A stretch of DNA of 43,956 nucleotides from Streptomyces sp. E2N166 (GCF_003671715.1 NZ_RAIF01000032.1:1115272-1159227), one strand, 5' to 3'; positions 1-8,157 are shown, counted from the stretch's first letter. Numbers and translations: made by a program. Notes: generated by a model from the letters alone, not told the origin.

Positions 1-18
1 GGGCCGTAACGGTCTCAT
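1..18 (-). CDS. start of a gene leaving the window (partial, putative)
   Basis: Only the first six codons are in view, reading M-R-P-L-R-P from an ATG at 18-16. The start is inferred from a purine-rich ribosome binding site (GGAGAGG) about 8 bases upstream, and from the promoter and two CebR-type boxes just upstream. The product is unknown. A CebR-controlled gene next to a CebR-like repressor would usually be a glycoside hydrolase or sugar-uptake gene, which is inference only. Confidence 0.35.
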
Positions 19-64
19 GGGGGGCCTCTCCGGGAGGGTGCGGGGGGAAAGGAGGGGCCGGGGC

Positions 65-76
65 GGGAGCGCTCCC
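65..76. promoter_or_regulatory. CebR-type operator box 1
   Basis: This is a perfect 12-bp palindrome GGGAGCGCTCCC; with flanks it matches 13 of 14 bases of the Streptomyces CebR consensus TGGGAGCGCTCCCA. It lies in the inferred 5' leader of the minus-strand gene starting near 18, where a bound repressor would block elongation. Confidence 0.75.
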
Positions 77-89
77 AACTCCCCACTGA

Positions 90-103
90 TGGGAGCGCTC
101 CCA
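90..103. promoter_or_regulatory. CebR-type operator box 2 (perfect 14-mer)
   Basis: TGGGAGCGCTCCCA matches the CebR consensus in full. It is centred just downstream of the transcription start expected from the minus-strand promoter at 121-149. Confidence 0.82.
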
Positions 104-120
104 CTTACCGGTTGCGGGTG

Positions 121-149
121 ACTGTAGAAGCGGTTCATGTTCCTGACAA
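121..149 (-). promoter_or_regulatory. sigma-70-like promoter for the leftward gene
   Basis: Read on the minus strand this is TTGTCA, a 17-base spacer, then TACAGT, a good HrdB-type promoter. Transcription would begin near 114 and run through CebR boxes 2 and 1 to the start codon near 18. The arrangement supports a repressible gene to the left. Confidence 0.55.
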
Positions 150-209
150 GGCTGTGCGCGCGGGAGTTGTCGAAGAAATCTCGAACTCCCAGGTGGGAGA
201 CGTCAGGTC

Positions 210-221
210 GGGAGCGCTCCC
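210..221. promoter_or_regulatory. CebR-type operator box 3
   Basis: A third GGGAGCGCTCCC palindrome lies upstream of the minus-strand promoter and 24 bases from the stop codon of the LacI gene. With boxes 1 and 2 it could allow looping by a LacI-family dimer or tetramer. The outer bases (C and G) depart from consensus. Confidence 0.6.
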
Positions 222-244
222 GGTGGTTCCCTCGGCCGGGCCGG

Positions 245-1282
245 TCAGGCGGAGTCCCGGAGTACCAGTTCCGTGCGGAGGATGACGTGCCGCCAGGCGA
301 CGGGGGAGTCCTCCGGCGAGGCCTCCATCTCCTCAAGCAGCAGCCGCACCATCGTCCGGCCGATCTCCTCCAGCGGCTGCCGGACCGTCGTCAGCGGCGG
401 ATCCGTGGGCCGGGCCGGCTGGAAGTCGTCGAAACCGATCACCGCGACGTCCTGCGGCACCCGCCGGCCCGCAGCGCGCAGCGCGTGCAGCGCCCCGGCG
501 GCCATGGTGTCCGAGGCGGCGAAGACCGCGTCGAGCTCCGGGTGACGGGCGATCAGGCCGGTCGCCGCCCGGAGCCCGCTCTCCTCCGTGAAGTCGGCAC
601 ACTCGGCGACCAGCGAGGACCTGACCTCGACGCCCGCCAGTTCCAGGGCCTCGCGGTATCCGCGCAACCGGCACTGGGCGACGTACATGTCGAGCGGGCC
701 GCTGATGGCCCCGATCGTGCTCCGACCGCCGTTCAGCAGGTGCGTGACCGCGCCACGCGCGCCGCCGGCGTTGTCGGCGTCGACGTAGGTGACGCCCTCG
801 TCCCCGGAACGCCGCCCCAGCATGACGGTGGGCAGCCCCGCCTTGGCGAGCATGTCCGGCAGCGGATCCTCGGCGTGCACGGACATCAGCAGCACGCCGT
901 CGACCCGGCCGCCGCGCGCGTACTCCACGAAGCGCCGCCGCTCGGTATCGGTGCGGACGAGGGTGAGCAGCAACTGCACCGGGGTATCGGTGAGGGCGTC
1001 GCCGACCGCGTGGACGACCTCGGTGAAGAACGGCTCCCCGAACAGCCGCCAGTCCGGCTCCGTCATGACCAGCGCGATGGCGTCCGCGCGGTGCCCGGCC
1101 AGGGAACGTGCCGCGAGGTTCGGGACGTACCCCAGCTCCGCGATGGCCTGTTGCACGGCACGGCGCGTCGAGTCCCGTACGCCGACCGCGTTGTTGATGA
1201 CCCTCGAGACGGTGCCCCGCCCGACACCGGCGCGGGCGGCCACCTCCTCCAGCGTCGGCGTACCGGGACGCTGCCTGCCCAT
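245..1282 (-). CDS. LacI-family repressor, CebR-like
   Basis: A 345-residue transcriptional repressor that should bind operator DNA until a sugar ligand releases it. The N-terminal helix-turn-helix (about residues 8-55, with LEEVAARAGVGRGTVSRVIN) is followed by a periplasmic-binding-protein-like sensor domain (DGVLLMSVHAEDPLPDML, AVIGFDD, LTTVRQPLEEIG). From memory the recognition region GVGRGTVSRVIN is the same as in CebR, the cellobiose repressor, which fits the three GGGAGCGCTCCC boxes next to it. The ATG at 1282 was chosen because a GGGGGAGG ribosome binding site lies just upstream; an ATG eight codons earlier has no such site. The natural inducer may be cellobiose or a related sugar, but that is not proven. 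Confidence 0.9.
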   Translation of the reverse strand: MGRQRPGTPTLEEVAARAGVGRGTVSRVINNAVGVRDSTRRAVQQAIAELGYVPNLAARSLAGHRADAIALVMTEPDWRLFGEPFFTEVVHAVGDALTDTPVQLLLTLVRTDTERRRFVEYARGGRVDGVLLMSVHAEDPLPDMLAKAGLPTVMLGRRSGDEGVTYVDADNAGGARGAVTHLLNGGRSTIGAISGPLDMYVAQCRLRGYREALELAGVEVRSSLVAECADFTEESGLRAATGLIARHPELDAVFAASDTMAAGALHALRAAGRRVPQDVAVIGFDDFQPARPTDPPLTTVRQPLEEIGRTMVRLLLEEMEASPEDSPVAWRHVILRTELVLRDSA

Positions 1283-1383
1283 GCCCGCCTCCCCCCAAGA
1301 GATCATCCGATACTACGGCGGTCTGTTCGGCTCGGCGGGCAGATCGCGAGGGCGTTGCGCGATCGACGGGGCTCAACGGGAGT

Positions 1384-2561
1384 TCAACAGGGGCCCTCCA
1401 GGACCGTGCGCAGCTCCCACAGGGTCCGCCAGGTGGCCGAACCCTGCTCCGCGCGGCGCCGGACCGGGCCGTCCCAGTAACCGCGCAGCCGCGCCGCGTC
1501 GGTGGGGTCGTCCTTGCGTACCACGCCGAGGAGGTGTCCCGGGAGCAGCCCCAGCAGGTCGTGGTCGCCGGGAAGTACGCCGCGGCCAATCCGCGCGAGC
1601 CCGCGACGGACACGGCCCCCGCGGTGCTCATCACGGTGGACGGCCGCTCGACCTCCCATCCCTCCTCCGAACCGCCCTCGCGCAGGTCGCGAAACGCTGT
1701 GACGAGGGCGTCCAGGACCGCCTCGTCGACCCGGAGCGGCGCGCCGGCCCGTCCCGGCGGAGGCCCGCGCCCGGCCGAGGACCAGCGCCGTCTCGGCGTC
1801 GAGGTCCGGAACGGGGCCGACCGTCTCGAAGTTGAAGCGCCGCTTGAGGGCGGCGGACATCTCAAAAGACGCCCTGGTCGCGCAGGTTCGCGGTGGCGAT
1901 GAGACTGAAGCCGGGTGCGGCGTGGGCCAGGGCGTCGTCGGAGCCCGAGAGTTCGGGGACGGCGATGCGTCGCTCGGAGAGCAGGGAGACCAGGGCGTCC
2001 CGCACCTCCGGCAGACAGCGGGTCACCTCCTCGACGCGGGCGATGCCGCCCCGGGGCACCGCCGTCAGGACCGGGGGGAGGCACGAGCGCCTTCCGGCTG
2101 AGTCCCCGGGCCAGTCGCAGGGCGTATTTCCAGCCGTACTTCAGCTGGTCCTCGGTCGTGCCCGCCGTGCCCTGCACGACCAGGCCGCTGGTGCCGCACA
2201 CGTCCGCCGAGAGCAGTTCGGACAGCATGGACTTGGCAGTGCCGGGCTCGCCGACGAGCACCAGGCCGCGCTCGCCCGCGAGGGTGACGACGCATCGCTC
2301 GACCAGTGCGCGGTCGCCGACGAACTTGCCTTTCACCACCAGGCGGCGCGGAACGCCCTCGGGTGCCTCGGCGTCCTCGGGCAGCCGCAGGGCACACTCT
2401 TCGCTGCCCATGACGAACGTGACGACGGTCCGGGGCGTGAGCCGCCAGGCGGGCGGGCGCGGTCCGTCGTCGTAGCAGGCGAGGAAGGCCAGTTCGGTGG
2501 CGTACCGATCCTCGGGCGGCACGATCTGGCGAGCGGTGCCGGGGGAGTGGGTGGTGGTCAT
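1384..2561 (-). pseudogene. MoxR-type AAA ATPase, frameshifted
   Basis: The start is intact (ATG at 2561 with GGAGG upstream) and codes for a MoxR-family AAA+ ATPase, including Walker A GEPGTAKS. The remainder is spread over several frames. There is one extra G in the G6 run at 2073-2078, which shifts the frame after KALVPPP. There is one extra base in the A4 run at 1864-1867, giving a stop after RDQGVF. A further shift falls near 1745-1780, and a one-base loss near 1575-1585 restores the frame to the stop at 1384. When repaired the protein is about 390 residues and reads without gaps (VEEVTRC, ALKRRFNFETV, RPSTVMSTAGAVSVA). The usual VWA and SWIM partner genes of this family are absent nearby. 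It is either a recent pseudogene or a series of sequencing errors. Confidence 0.8.
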
Positions 2562-2690
2562 CGACGGATCCTCCACCCTCCCGTCGTCCGGGGCGACTTC
2601 GTGGTCCCGGCCGTCGTCCACCCCGTGAGAGCCTCCCCGCACCGCAGTGATCAAGTGCCGGAAACCCTGGGCCGGCCCGCTGACGGCGCC

Positions 2691-2738
2691 GCGCGTGCCA
2701 ACGGCCGCCAGGGGAAACCGGCGGCCGTTGGCACGCGC
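2691..2738 (-). terminator. hairpin terminator after the MerR-clamp gene
   Basis: A 19-bp perfect stem (2691-2709 with 2720-2738) around a 10-base loop lies just past the stop of the 2746-3846 gene. Outer arms CTGACGGCG and CGCCGTCAG extend the stem. No T-run follows, as is usual in actinobacteria. Confidence 0.75.
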
Positions 2739-2745
2739 CCCGCCG

Positions 2746-3846
2746 TCAGTCGTCCAGGCGGACCGGCATCAGCAGTGAGAACGTCGTCTCGTCGTCCGTC
2801 CGGCGGATCGCGAGCGGGGCCGTGGGGGCGCCGAACTCCAGGACCAGCCGGTCCCGGCCCCCGGCGGCGAGCGCGTCCAGCAGGAACCCGCGGTTGACGG
2901 CGACGTTGGCGGGGTGGTCGTCACCGTCCTCGCAGACGGTCACCGTGCCGTCTTCGAGCACCCGGAGCACACTGAGGTCGTGCGACGCGCCACCCTCTTC
3001 GCGCCCCGCGCCCTCCTGGGCCTCGCTCGCGCGGACGGGACCGGTCTCCAACGCCTGCCGGAAGGCGGGCACGTCGATGAGGACGCGCTGTCCGGAGGGC
3101 AGGTGGACGAGGCGGCGGTAGTCGGGGAAGTCGTGGGCGAGGCACTGTCCGGCCGCCTGACGGTCCCCGGCCTCCAGCGTCACCCGGTCACCGTCCACGG
3201 CGAAGCCGACGGGGCCGTCGCCGCTCAGCAGCGCGCGCATCGCGTCGGCGAGCGGGGCGGGCACGAGGACCTGGGCCCCCTGCCCGCCGGGGCCGGCGGC
3301 ACCCGCGCGCGCGACGGCCATCCGGTACCGGTCGGTGGCCACCAGGTGGAGCGCGTCGCCCTCCACGTCGAACAGGACCCCGCCGAGCATCGGCAGTCCG
3401 GGGTCGGCGCCGACCGCGAAACGGACCGCGTCCAGCGCGGCGGCCAGCTCCGACGCGGGGACGGACAGGCGGAAGGCGGCAGTGGCCGGCGAAGCCGTCA
3501 TGGGGTTCTCCCTGTGATCGAGTGTTGCTCGGAGCGTGGAGAACTCGCTGCGGGCATCGGCCAGCCCCAGTTCGAGACGGCGCAGGTGCGCCTGGAGGAG
3601 CCCGCGCACCAGATCCGTGTCCGCACCGGACCAGCCGGCCAGCACCAGCCGGATGTCCGCCAGCGGCATGCCGGCCCGCCGCAGCCTGGCCAGCAGCCGG
3701 GCATCGTCGAGTTGTCCGGGGGCGTACCAGCGGTAGCCGCTCACCGGATCCACCCAGGCGGGGACCAGCACACCGGCACGGTCGTAGAACCGCAGGGCGC
3801 TCACGCCCAGGCCGCTGTCGCGGGCCATCTCCCCAATGCTGCGCAT
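2746..3846 (-). CDS. MerR-family regulator fused to DNA sliding-clamp-like domains
   Basis: A 366-residue two-part protein. About residues 1-105 form a MerR winged-helix domain (SIGEMARDSGLGVSALRFYDRAG, SGYRWY) with its dimerisation helix. About residues 115-366 resemble the central and C-terminal domains of DNA polymerase III beta clamp: ATDRYRMAVARAG, DFPDYRRL, VNRGFLLDALAAGG, and a C-terminal LLMPVRL like the clamp end. The first clamp domain is missing, so the MerR part takes its place. The ATG at 3846 has GGAG six bases upstream; a GTG four codons earlier is also possible. Its promoter overlaps a MerR-style dyad (3874-3892), so it probably regulates itself. The effector and the reason for a clamp fold are unknown; a sensor made from the clamp fold is an inference. 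Confidence 0.85.
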   Translation of the reverse strand: MRSIGEMARDSGLGVSALRFYDRAGVLVPAWVDPVSGYRWYAPGQLDDARLLARLRRAGMPLADIRLVLAGWSGADTDLVRGLLQAHLRRLELGLADARSEFSTLRATLDHRENPMTASPATAAFRLSVPASELAAALDAVRFAVGADPGLPMLGGVLFDVEGDALHLVATDRYRMAVARAGAAGPGGQGAQVLVPAPLADAMRALLSGDGPVGFAVDGDRVTLEAGDRQAAGQCLAHDFPDYRRLVHLPSGQRVLIDVPAFRQALETGPVRASEAQEGAGREEGGASHDLSVLRVLEDGTVTVCEDGDDHPANVAVNRGFLLDALAAGGRDRLVLEFGAPTAPLAIRRTDDETTFSLLMPVRLDD

Positions 3847-3873
3847 CTCGCTCTCCACGTCGGCAACCCTGAG

Positions 3874-3896
3874 CCCTTGACCAGGTCGAGGGTCAA
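3874..3896 (-). promoter_or_regulatory. MerR-type promoter/operator
   Basis: On the minus strand a -35-like TTGACC (3896-3891) precedes an imperfect 19-bp dyad CCCTCGACCTGGTCAAGGG (3892-3874). A weak -10 position is expected after a 19-bp spacer. A dyad inside an over-long spacer is the MerR-family arrangement and lies 28-46 bases before the start codon. Confidence 0.6.
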
Positions 3897-4072
3897 TCCC
3901 GGCCTCGGCCGCGGCGGCCGCCCTGTGCCGGCGGCCGCACGCCGCGGCACGCCACCGTCACACGTCATCGCACGTCACCGCCGTACACCACCGCCGTACG
4001 CCGACCGTGCCGCATCCCTGCTCGTGACACACCTCGTACCGAATCGCACAGGCCCTCTGCCATTCCTGCGCC

Positions 4073-4452
4073 GTGCGGAAGCCCACCGGCGTCACCCCCG
4101 ACTCCACCGCCGTCACTCCCGACGCCCCCGCGGCGATACGGATGCCGCTCCTCACTCGGGAGTGGCTCGATCTTGCCTTCGTCCACCGGGCCGTCCAGCC
4201 CGCCGCCGTGGCGGGGCTGATGCCGCGCGGCACCGTTCCCGACACGCGTGACGGGCTCACGTTCGTCGGGCTCGTCGCCTTCCGCATGCGCCGGGTCGGC
4301 TGGCTGGGGCTGCCCGGGGCGCCGTATTTCGGCTCCTTTCCGGAGACCGACGTGCGGCTGTGGCGCCGGTGTCCCGGTCCCCACCGACGCCCCGGTCGGC
4401 GTCCTGTACTCACCGGGTGTCCCGGTCCGCCTCGGCCGCCCCGCCCGTCCCT
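4073..4452 (+). pseudogene. DUF2071 (YqjF-like) protein with internal deletion
   Basis: The first part (to about 4365) encodes the N-terminus of a DUF2071 protein: PLLTREWLDLAFVHRAVQPAA, then GTVPDTRDGLTFVGLVAFRMRR, PYFGSFPETDVRLW. The next bases, in the +1 frame, read VPTDAPVGVLYSPGVPVRLGRP. This resembles the C-terminal end of the same family (typically LVHWSPGVDVRIGRP). Roughly 120-150 residues of the middle are therefore missing and the two ends are joined out of frame. Nothing functional is expected from it. Confidence 0.7.
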
Positions 4453-4511
4453 GCCCTCTCTGCCGCTCGGCCCTTGACCTAAAGCGTGCTCGAGGTTCCA
4501 GAGTGGCGGGT

Positions 4512-4904
4512 ATGAACACCGACACCGCGGACATCAAGGCCATCGAGCAGGTGGTGGCCACCGTCGAGCGCACCCAGCGTGCCAGGGACGCCGAGGGATT
4601 CCTCGCCCTCTTCCACTCCGACGCCCTCTGGACGACCGGCCACGGCAAGGTTCTGCTGGGCTTCGACGCGATCGCCGAGTTCACCCGTGCCGTGCTGCCC
4701 GGCTCCGTCTGGGACGGTGACGTCACCTACGAGGTGGTGCACATCCAGTTTCTGCGGACCGACGTGGCGGCCGTCAAGGTCAGGCAGGTCTACCACTCGG
4801 CCGAGGGCGACGCGGAGGGCGCGCCGCTGTACGTCATGACCAAACAGGACGACGGGGGCTGGCTGCTGCACGCCTGCCAGAACACCGAAGTACGGGCCGA
4901 TTAG
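4512..4904 (+). CDS. SgcJ/EcaC-family SnoaL-like protein
   Basis: A 130-residue single-domain protein of the NTF2/SnoaL-like cone fold. It begins with the helix IKAIEQVVATVERTQRARDAEGFLALFHSDALWT and ends with strands LYVMTKQDDGGWLLHACQNT. The length fits the SgcJ/EcaC family, whose members are often annotated as oxidoreductases without a proven reaction. No signal peptide or membrane segment is seen. The ATG at 4512 precedes the first conserved helix; the ribosome binding site is weak. It stands alone between a pseudogene and a convergent LacI gene, so context gives no function. Confidence 0.8.
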   Translation: MNTDTADIKAIEQVVATVERTQRARDAEGFLALFHSDALWTTGHGKVLLGFDAIAEFTRAVLPGSVWDGDVTYEVVHIQFLRTDVAAVKVRQVYHSAEGDAEGAPLYVMTKQDDGGWLLHACQNTEVRAD

Positions 4905-5026
4905 GGGGTGCTGTTCGGATCAGGCCGGCTCCGGGCGACGGTGCCTTGCGACACCGGCAAGGTCCAAACGACACCATCAGGGGACAGTCGCCGGTCGTCC
5001 ATGGGCCGCCCCGGACCGGCACGCCG

Positions 5027-6103
5027 TCACCCCTGGCGAGGCGGGGGCGCGGTGCTCTTGCGCACGACGAGCCGGGTGGGGACAAGCCGTGTGCCGTGTT
5101 CCGGCTCGCTCTGCCGCACCTGGTGCAGGACGCCTTCCACGCAGCGGCGGCCGACCTCGGCGAAGTCCTGGTGCACCGTGGTCAGCGGGGGCAGGAACGA
5201 ACCGGCCTCGGGAATGTCGTCGAACCCCACGACGGACACGTCCTCGGGGACCCTGCGGCCGCGCTCGTGGAGTGCGCGCAGGAGGCCGAGAGCCATCTGG
5301 TCGTTGGCGGCGAACACGGCGGTGCAGTCCTGCTGTTCTGCCAGACGGAGTCCCGCGCGGTAGCCCGACTCCGCCGACCAGTCACCCCGTACGAGGGGCG
5401 GCGGCGTGCGTCCGGCGGACTCCAGCTCGGTGCGCCAGGCGTCCGTTCGGCGCTGGGCGGCGAACGATTCCTCGGGACCGGCGAGGTGCCAGACCGTGCG
5501 GTGCCCCAGTTCGAGCAGGTGGCGCACGACGTCCCGCGTCCCGCCCGCCTGGTCGGTGTCGACCACCGTGAAGCGGTCCCCGGCGTCCGAGTCCGCGACC
5601 ACGACCTTCACGTGCGGCGGCAGAGACAGCTGGGCGGCGTCGAGGAGGTGAACCTCCATGATGACGATGACCGCGTCGACCGCCAGCTCGCCCAGCCGGG
5701 AAAAGGCACCGCGCACCTCGTCCTGGGTGGGCACCGCGACGGGCAGGAGCGTGACCGCGTACCCCTCCTGTGCGGCCGATGTGGCGATGGCCTCCAGCGT
5801 GCGCACGTTGCCCGTCGTCGCGAGCGTGAACGTGATCACGCCGATGGTGCGGAACTCTCCGCGCTTGAGGGCACGCGCCGCACTGTTGGGGCGGTAGCCG
5901 AGCTCCTTCATGGCCGTGAGGACCTGCCGGCGCGTCTGTTCGTTCACGCCGGGGAAACCGTTGGAGACGCGGGAGACCGTCTGCGAGGAGACGCCCGCGA
6001 GCTGGGCGACGTCCGCCATCGACACGGTCCGCCGACGGCGCGGGGACCGGGTCGCAGGCAGCGGTGTGCCTGGTGTCGGGGAGTTCCTGCCTGTTCCGTC
6101 CAC
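5027..6103 (-). CDS. LacI-family repressor of the adjacent sugar/GH42 operon
   Basis: A 358-residue LacI-type repressor with an N-terminal helix-turn-helix (VSMADVAQLAGVSSQTVSRV, about residues 28-50, then ELGYRPNSAARALK) and a sugar-sensing C-terminal domain (AVFAANDQMALGLL, VSVVGFDDIPEAGSFLPPLT). I chose the GTG at 6103 because AGGAGAGGAA lies 8 bases upstream; an ATG at 6164 would put the operator inside or next to the gene. It is divergent from the permease operon starting at 6281. Two operator-like palindromes with GTTTNCGNAAAC cores lie between, so it most likely represses both itself and the operon until a galactoside is present. Confidence 0.9.
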   Translation of the reverse strand: MDGTGRNSPTPGTPLPATRSPRRRRTVSMADVAQLAGVSSQTVSRVSNGFPGVNEQTRRQVLTAMKELGYRPNSAARALKRGEFRTIGVITFTLATTGNVRTLEAIATSAAQEGYAVTLLPVAVPTQDEVRGAFSRLGELAVDAVIVIMEVHLLDAAQLSLPPHVKVVVADSDAGDRFTVVDTDQAGGTRDVVRHLLELGHRTVWHLAGPEESFAAQRRTDAWRTELESAGRTPPPLVRGDWSAESGYRAGLRLAEQQDCTAVFAANDQMALGLLRALHERGRRVPEDVSVVGFDDIPEAGSFLPPLTTVHQDFAEVGRRCVEGVLHQVRQSEPEHGTRLVPTRLVVRKSTAPPPRQG

Positions 6104-6175
6104 CGGTTCCTCTCCTGCTTTCGCGAGCGACCCTTGACCGCCCCTACGGACGCAGTGTAGACATGCCGCCATCGA

Positions 6176-6191
6176 ATGTTTACGTAAACAT
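6176..6191. promoter_or_regulatory. LacI-family operator, perfect palindrome
   Basis: ATGTTTACGTAAACAT is a perfect 16-bp palindrome with the central CG typical of LacI/GalR operators. It lies 73 bases upstream of the repressor's GTG and about 90 bases upstream of the permease gene. Confidence 0.8.
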
Positions 6192-6235
6192 AACACCTGG
6201 TCGGAAGGTCGGCTGATCTCCCTTCGAGGCCCGGC

Positions 6236-6247
6236 GTTTGCGTAAAC
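6236..6247. promoter_or_regulatory. second LacI-family operator half-match
   Basis: GTTTGCGTAAAC repeats the core of the operator at 6176-6191 with one asymmetric pair. The centre-to-centre distance is 58 bases. It lies in the leader of the plus-strand operon, 34 bases before the start codon. Confidence 0.65.
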
Positions 6248-6280
6248 CTCGGGTTCGGCAGGACGAACGAGGGGCGCGAG

Positions 6281-7207
6281 ATGACGACGCTGCAATCGCC
6301 GGCGGCCACAGGGGCCCGCCCGGCCGGGCCACCGGTGCGGCGGACGCGCCGTTCCTGGACGGGGTGGGGCTTCATCGGCCCGTTCGCGCTCGTGTTCGCG
6401 CTGGTCTTCCTGGCGCCACTCGCGTATTCGATCTACCTGAGCCTCTTCCGGACGCAGCTCATCGGCGGTACCTCCTTCGTAGGCCTCGACAACTACGAGC
6501 AGGCTCTGCAGGACGGCCGGTTCTGGGACGGCGTGCTGCGGGTCGGCCTGTTCCTGCTGGTCCAGGTGCCGATCATGCTGGGACTCGCCCTGCTCGTGGC
6601 GCTGGCGATCGACAGCGGTCGTCTGTTCGGCAAGGACTTCTTCCGCATCTCCGTCTTCCTGCCGTACGCGGTGCCGGCCGTCGTCGCGACCCTGATGTGG
6701 GGCTTCATGTACGGCCCGCGCTTCGGCCTGGTCGGCGACATCAATGACGCCTTCGGCGTGCGGCTGCCCGACCCGCTCTCCTCCGATCTGATCCTGGCCT
6801 CGATCGGCAACATCGTGACCTGGGAATTCGTCGGCTACAACATGCTGATCTTCTACTCCGCGCTGCGCGTCGTCCCGCACTCGCTCTACGAGGCCGCCGA
6901 GATCGACGGCGCCGGACAGTGGCGAGTCATCACCGCGATCAAACTCCCCGCGATCCGTGGCGCCCTCGTCATCGCCACGATCTTCTCGATCATCGGCAGC
7001 TTCCAGCTCTTCAACGAGCCCGCCATCCTCCAGAAGCTCGCGCCGAACGCGATCACCACCGACTACACCCCGAACTACTACACGTACTCGCTGTCCTTCT
7101 CGGGCCAGCAGCACAACTACTCCGCGACGGTCGCCATCGTCATGGGCGTGGTCACCATGATCGTCGCCTATGTCGTCCAGCTGCGCGGCATGCGCAAGGG
7201 AGCGTGA
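6281..7207 (+). CDS. sugar ABC transporter permease (MalF-type)
   Basis: A 308-residue inner-membrane permease with about six membrane segments (first at about 30-52, FIGPFALVFALVFLAPLAYS). It carries the EAA loop near residues 205-225 (YEAAEIDGAGQWRVITAIKLP), which contacts the ATPase. It pairs with the next gene as one half of the transmembrane channel for an oligosaccharide. The operon holds no ATP-binding gene; streptomycetes commonly share the MsiK ATPase among such importers. It ends overlapping or nearly overlapping the next gene, implying co-translation. Confidence 0.93.
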   Translation: MTTLQSPAATGARPAGPPVRRTRRSWTGWGFIGPFALVFALVFLAPLAYSIYLSLFRTQLIGGTSFVGLDNYEQALQDGRFWDGVLRVGLFLLVQVPIMLGLALLVALAIDSGRLFGKDFFRISVFLPYAVPAVVATLMWGFMYGPRFGLVGDINDAFGVRLPDPLSSDLILASIGNIVTWEFVGYNMLIFYSALRVVPHSLYEAAEIDGAGQWRVITAIKLPAIRGALVIATIFSIIGSFQLFNEPAILQKLAPNAITTDYTPNYYTYSLSFSGQQHNYSATVAIVMGVVTMIVAYVVQLRGMRKGA

Positions 7208-7212
7208 GCGCG

Positions 7213-8157
7213 ATGACGATGAGCGGGACCACCGACGCACCGCGGCCCACAGCCGCACCCAAGCCGACCGCGGCCCCCCGGCTGCGCGCGCCACGCCGCC
7301 CACACGGCCCCGGCCGTCCCCGCCGCAGCATTCTGCTCACCGTGCTCACCGGCGTCATGCTGCTCTACAGCCTCGTACCACTGCTGTGGCTGGTGATCAG
7401 CGCCACCAAGACGCAACAGGGCCTCGCCCGGTCGTTCGGTCTCTGGTTCGACGGGGACTTCGCCCTCTGGGACAACATCACCGAGACCTTCACCTATCAG
7501 GACGGCGTCTTCGGCCGCTGGTTGCTCAACACCCTCCTGTACGTGGTCGTCGGGGCAGGCGGGGCCACCCTCCTGGCCGTCCTCGGCGGCTACGCGCTCG
7601 CCAAGTTCGACTTCCCCGGCAAACGCGCCGTGTTCGCCGTTGTCATCGGAGCCGTCGCCGTACCCACCACGGCGCTCGCCGTCCCGACCTTCCTGATGTT
7701 CAGCAAGCTCGGTCTGACCGACACCCCCTGGGCCATCATCCTCCCGTCCCTGATCTCGCCGTTCGGCCTGTACCTGATGTGGGTGTTCGCCGCCGAGGCG
7801 GTCCCCACCGAGCTCATGGAGGCCGCCCGGATCGACGGGGCGAGCGAGCTGCGCGCCTTCTTCCAGGTCGCGCTGCCGCTGCTGGCGCCCGGAACCGTCA
7901 CGGTGCTGCTCTTCACCACGGTCGCCACGTGGAACAACTACTTCCTGCCCCTGATCATGCTGAAGGACCCCGACTGGTACCCCCTGACTCTCGGTCTCGA
8001 CGCCTGGAACAAGCAGGCCGCCACAGCCGGCGGCGAGGCCGTCTTCAATCTCGTCGTCACCGGCTCGCTGCTCACCATCGCGCCGCTCATCGCCGCCTTC
8101 CTCCTGCTTCAGAAGTACTGGCAGTCCGGTCTCGCCGCCGGAAGCGTCAAGGAGTAG
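7213..8157 (+). CDS. sugar ABC transporter permease (MalG-type)
   Basis: A 314-residue permease with a proline- and arginine-rich cytoplasmic N-terminus (about residues 1-40), then six membrane segments (first ILLTVLTGVMLLYSLVPLLW). Its EAA motif reads MEAARIDGASELRAFFQVALP. The ATG at 7213 is preferred; a GTG at 7204 overlapping the previous stop codon is the alternative, but its spacing to AAGGGAG is short. It forms the channel with the preceding permease. The last codons are partly duplicated just after the stop (8158-8179). Confidence 0.92.
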   Translation: MTMSGTTDAPRPTAAPKPTAAPRLRAPRRPHGPGRPRRSILLTVLTGVMLLYSLVPLLWLVISATKTQQGLARSFGLWFDGDFALWDNITETFTYQDGVFGRWLLNTLLYVVVGAGGATLLAVLGGYALAKFDFPGKRAVFAVVIGAVAVPTTALAVPTFLMFSKLGLTDTPWAIILPSLISPFGLYLMWVFAAEAVPTELMEAARIDGASELRAFFQVALPLLAPGTVTVLLFTTVATWNNYFLPLIMLKDPDWYPLTLGLDAWNKQAATAGGEAVFNLVVTGSLLTIAPLIAAFLLLQKYWQSGLAAGSVKE

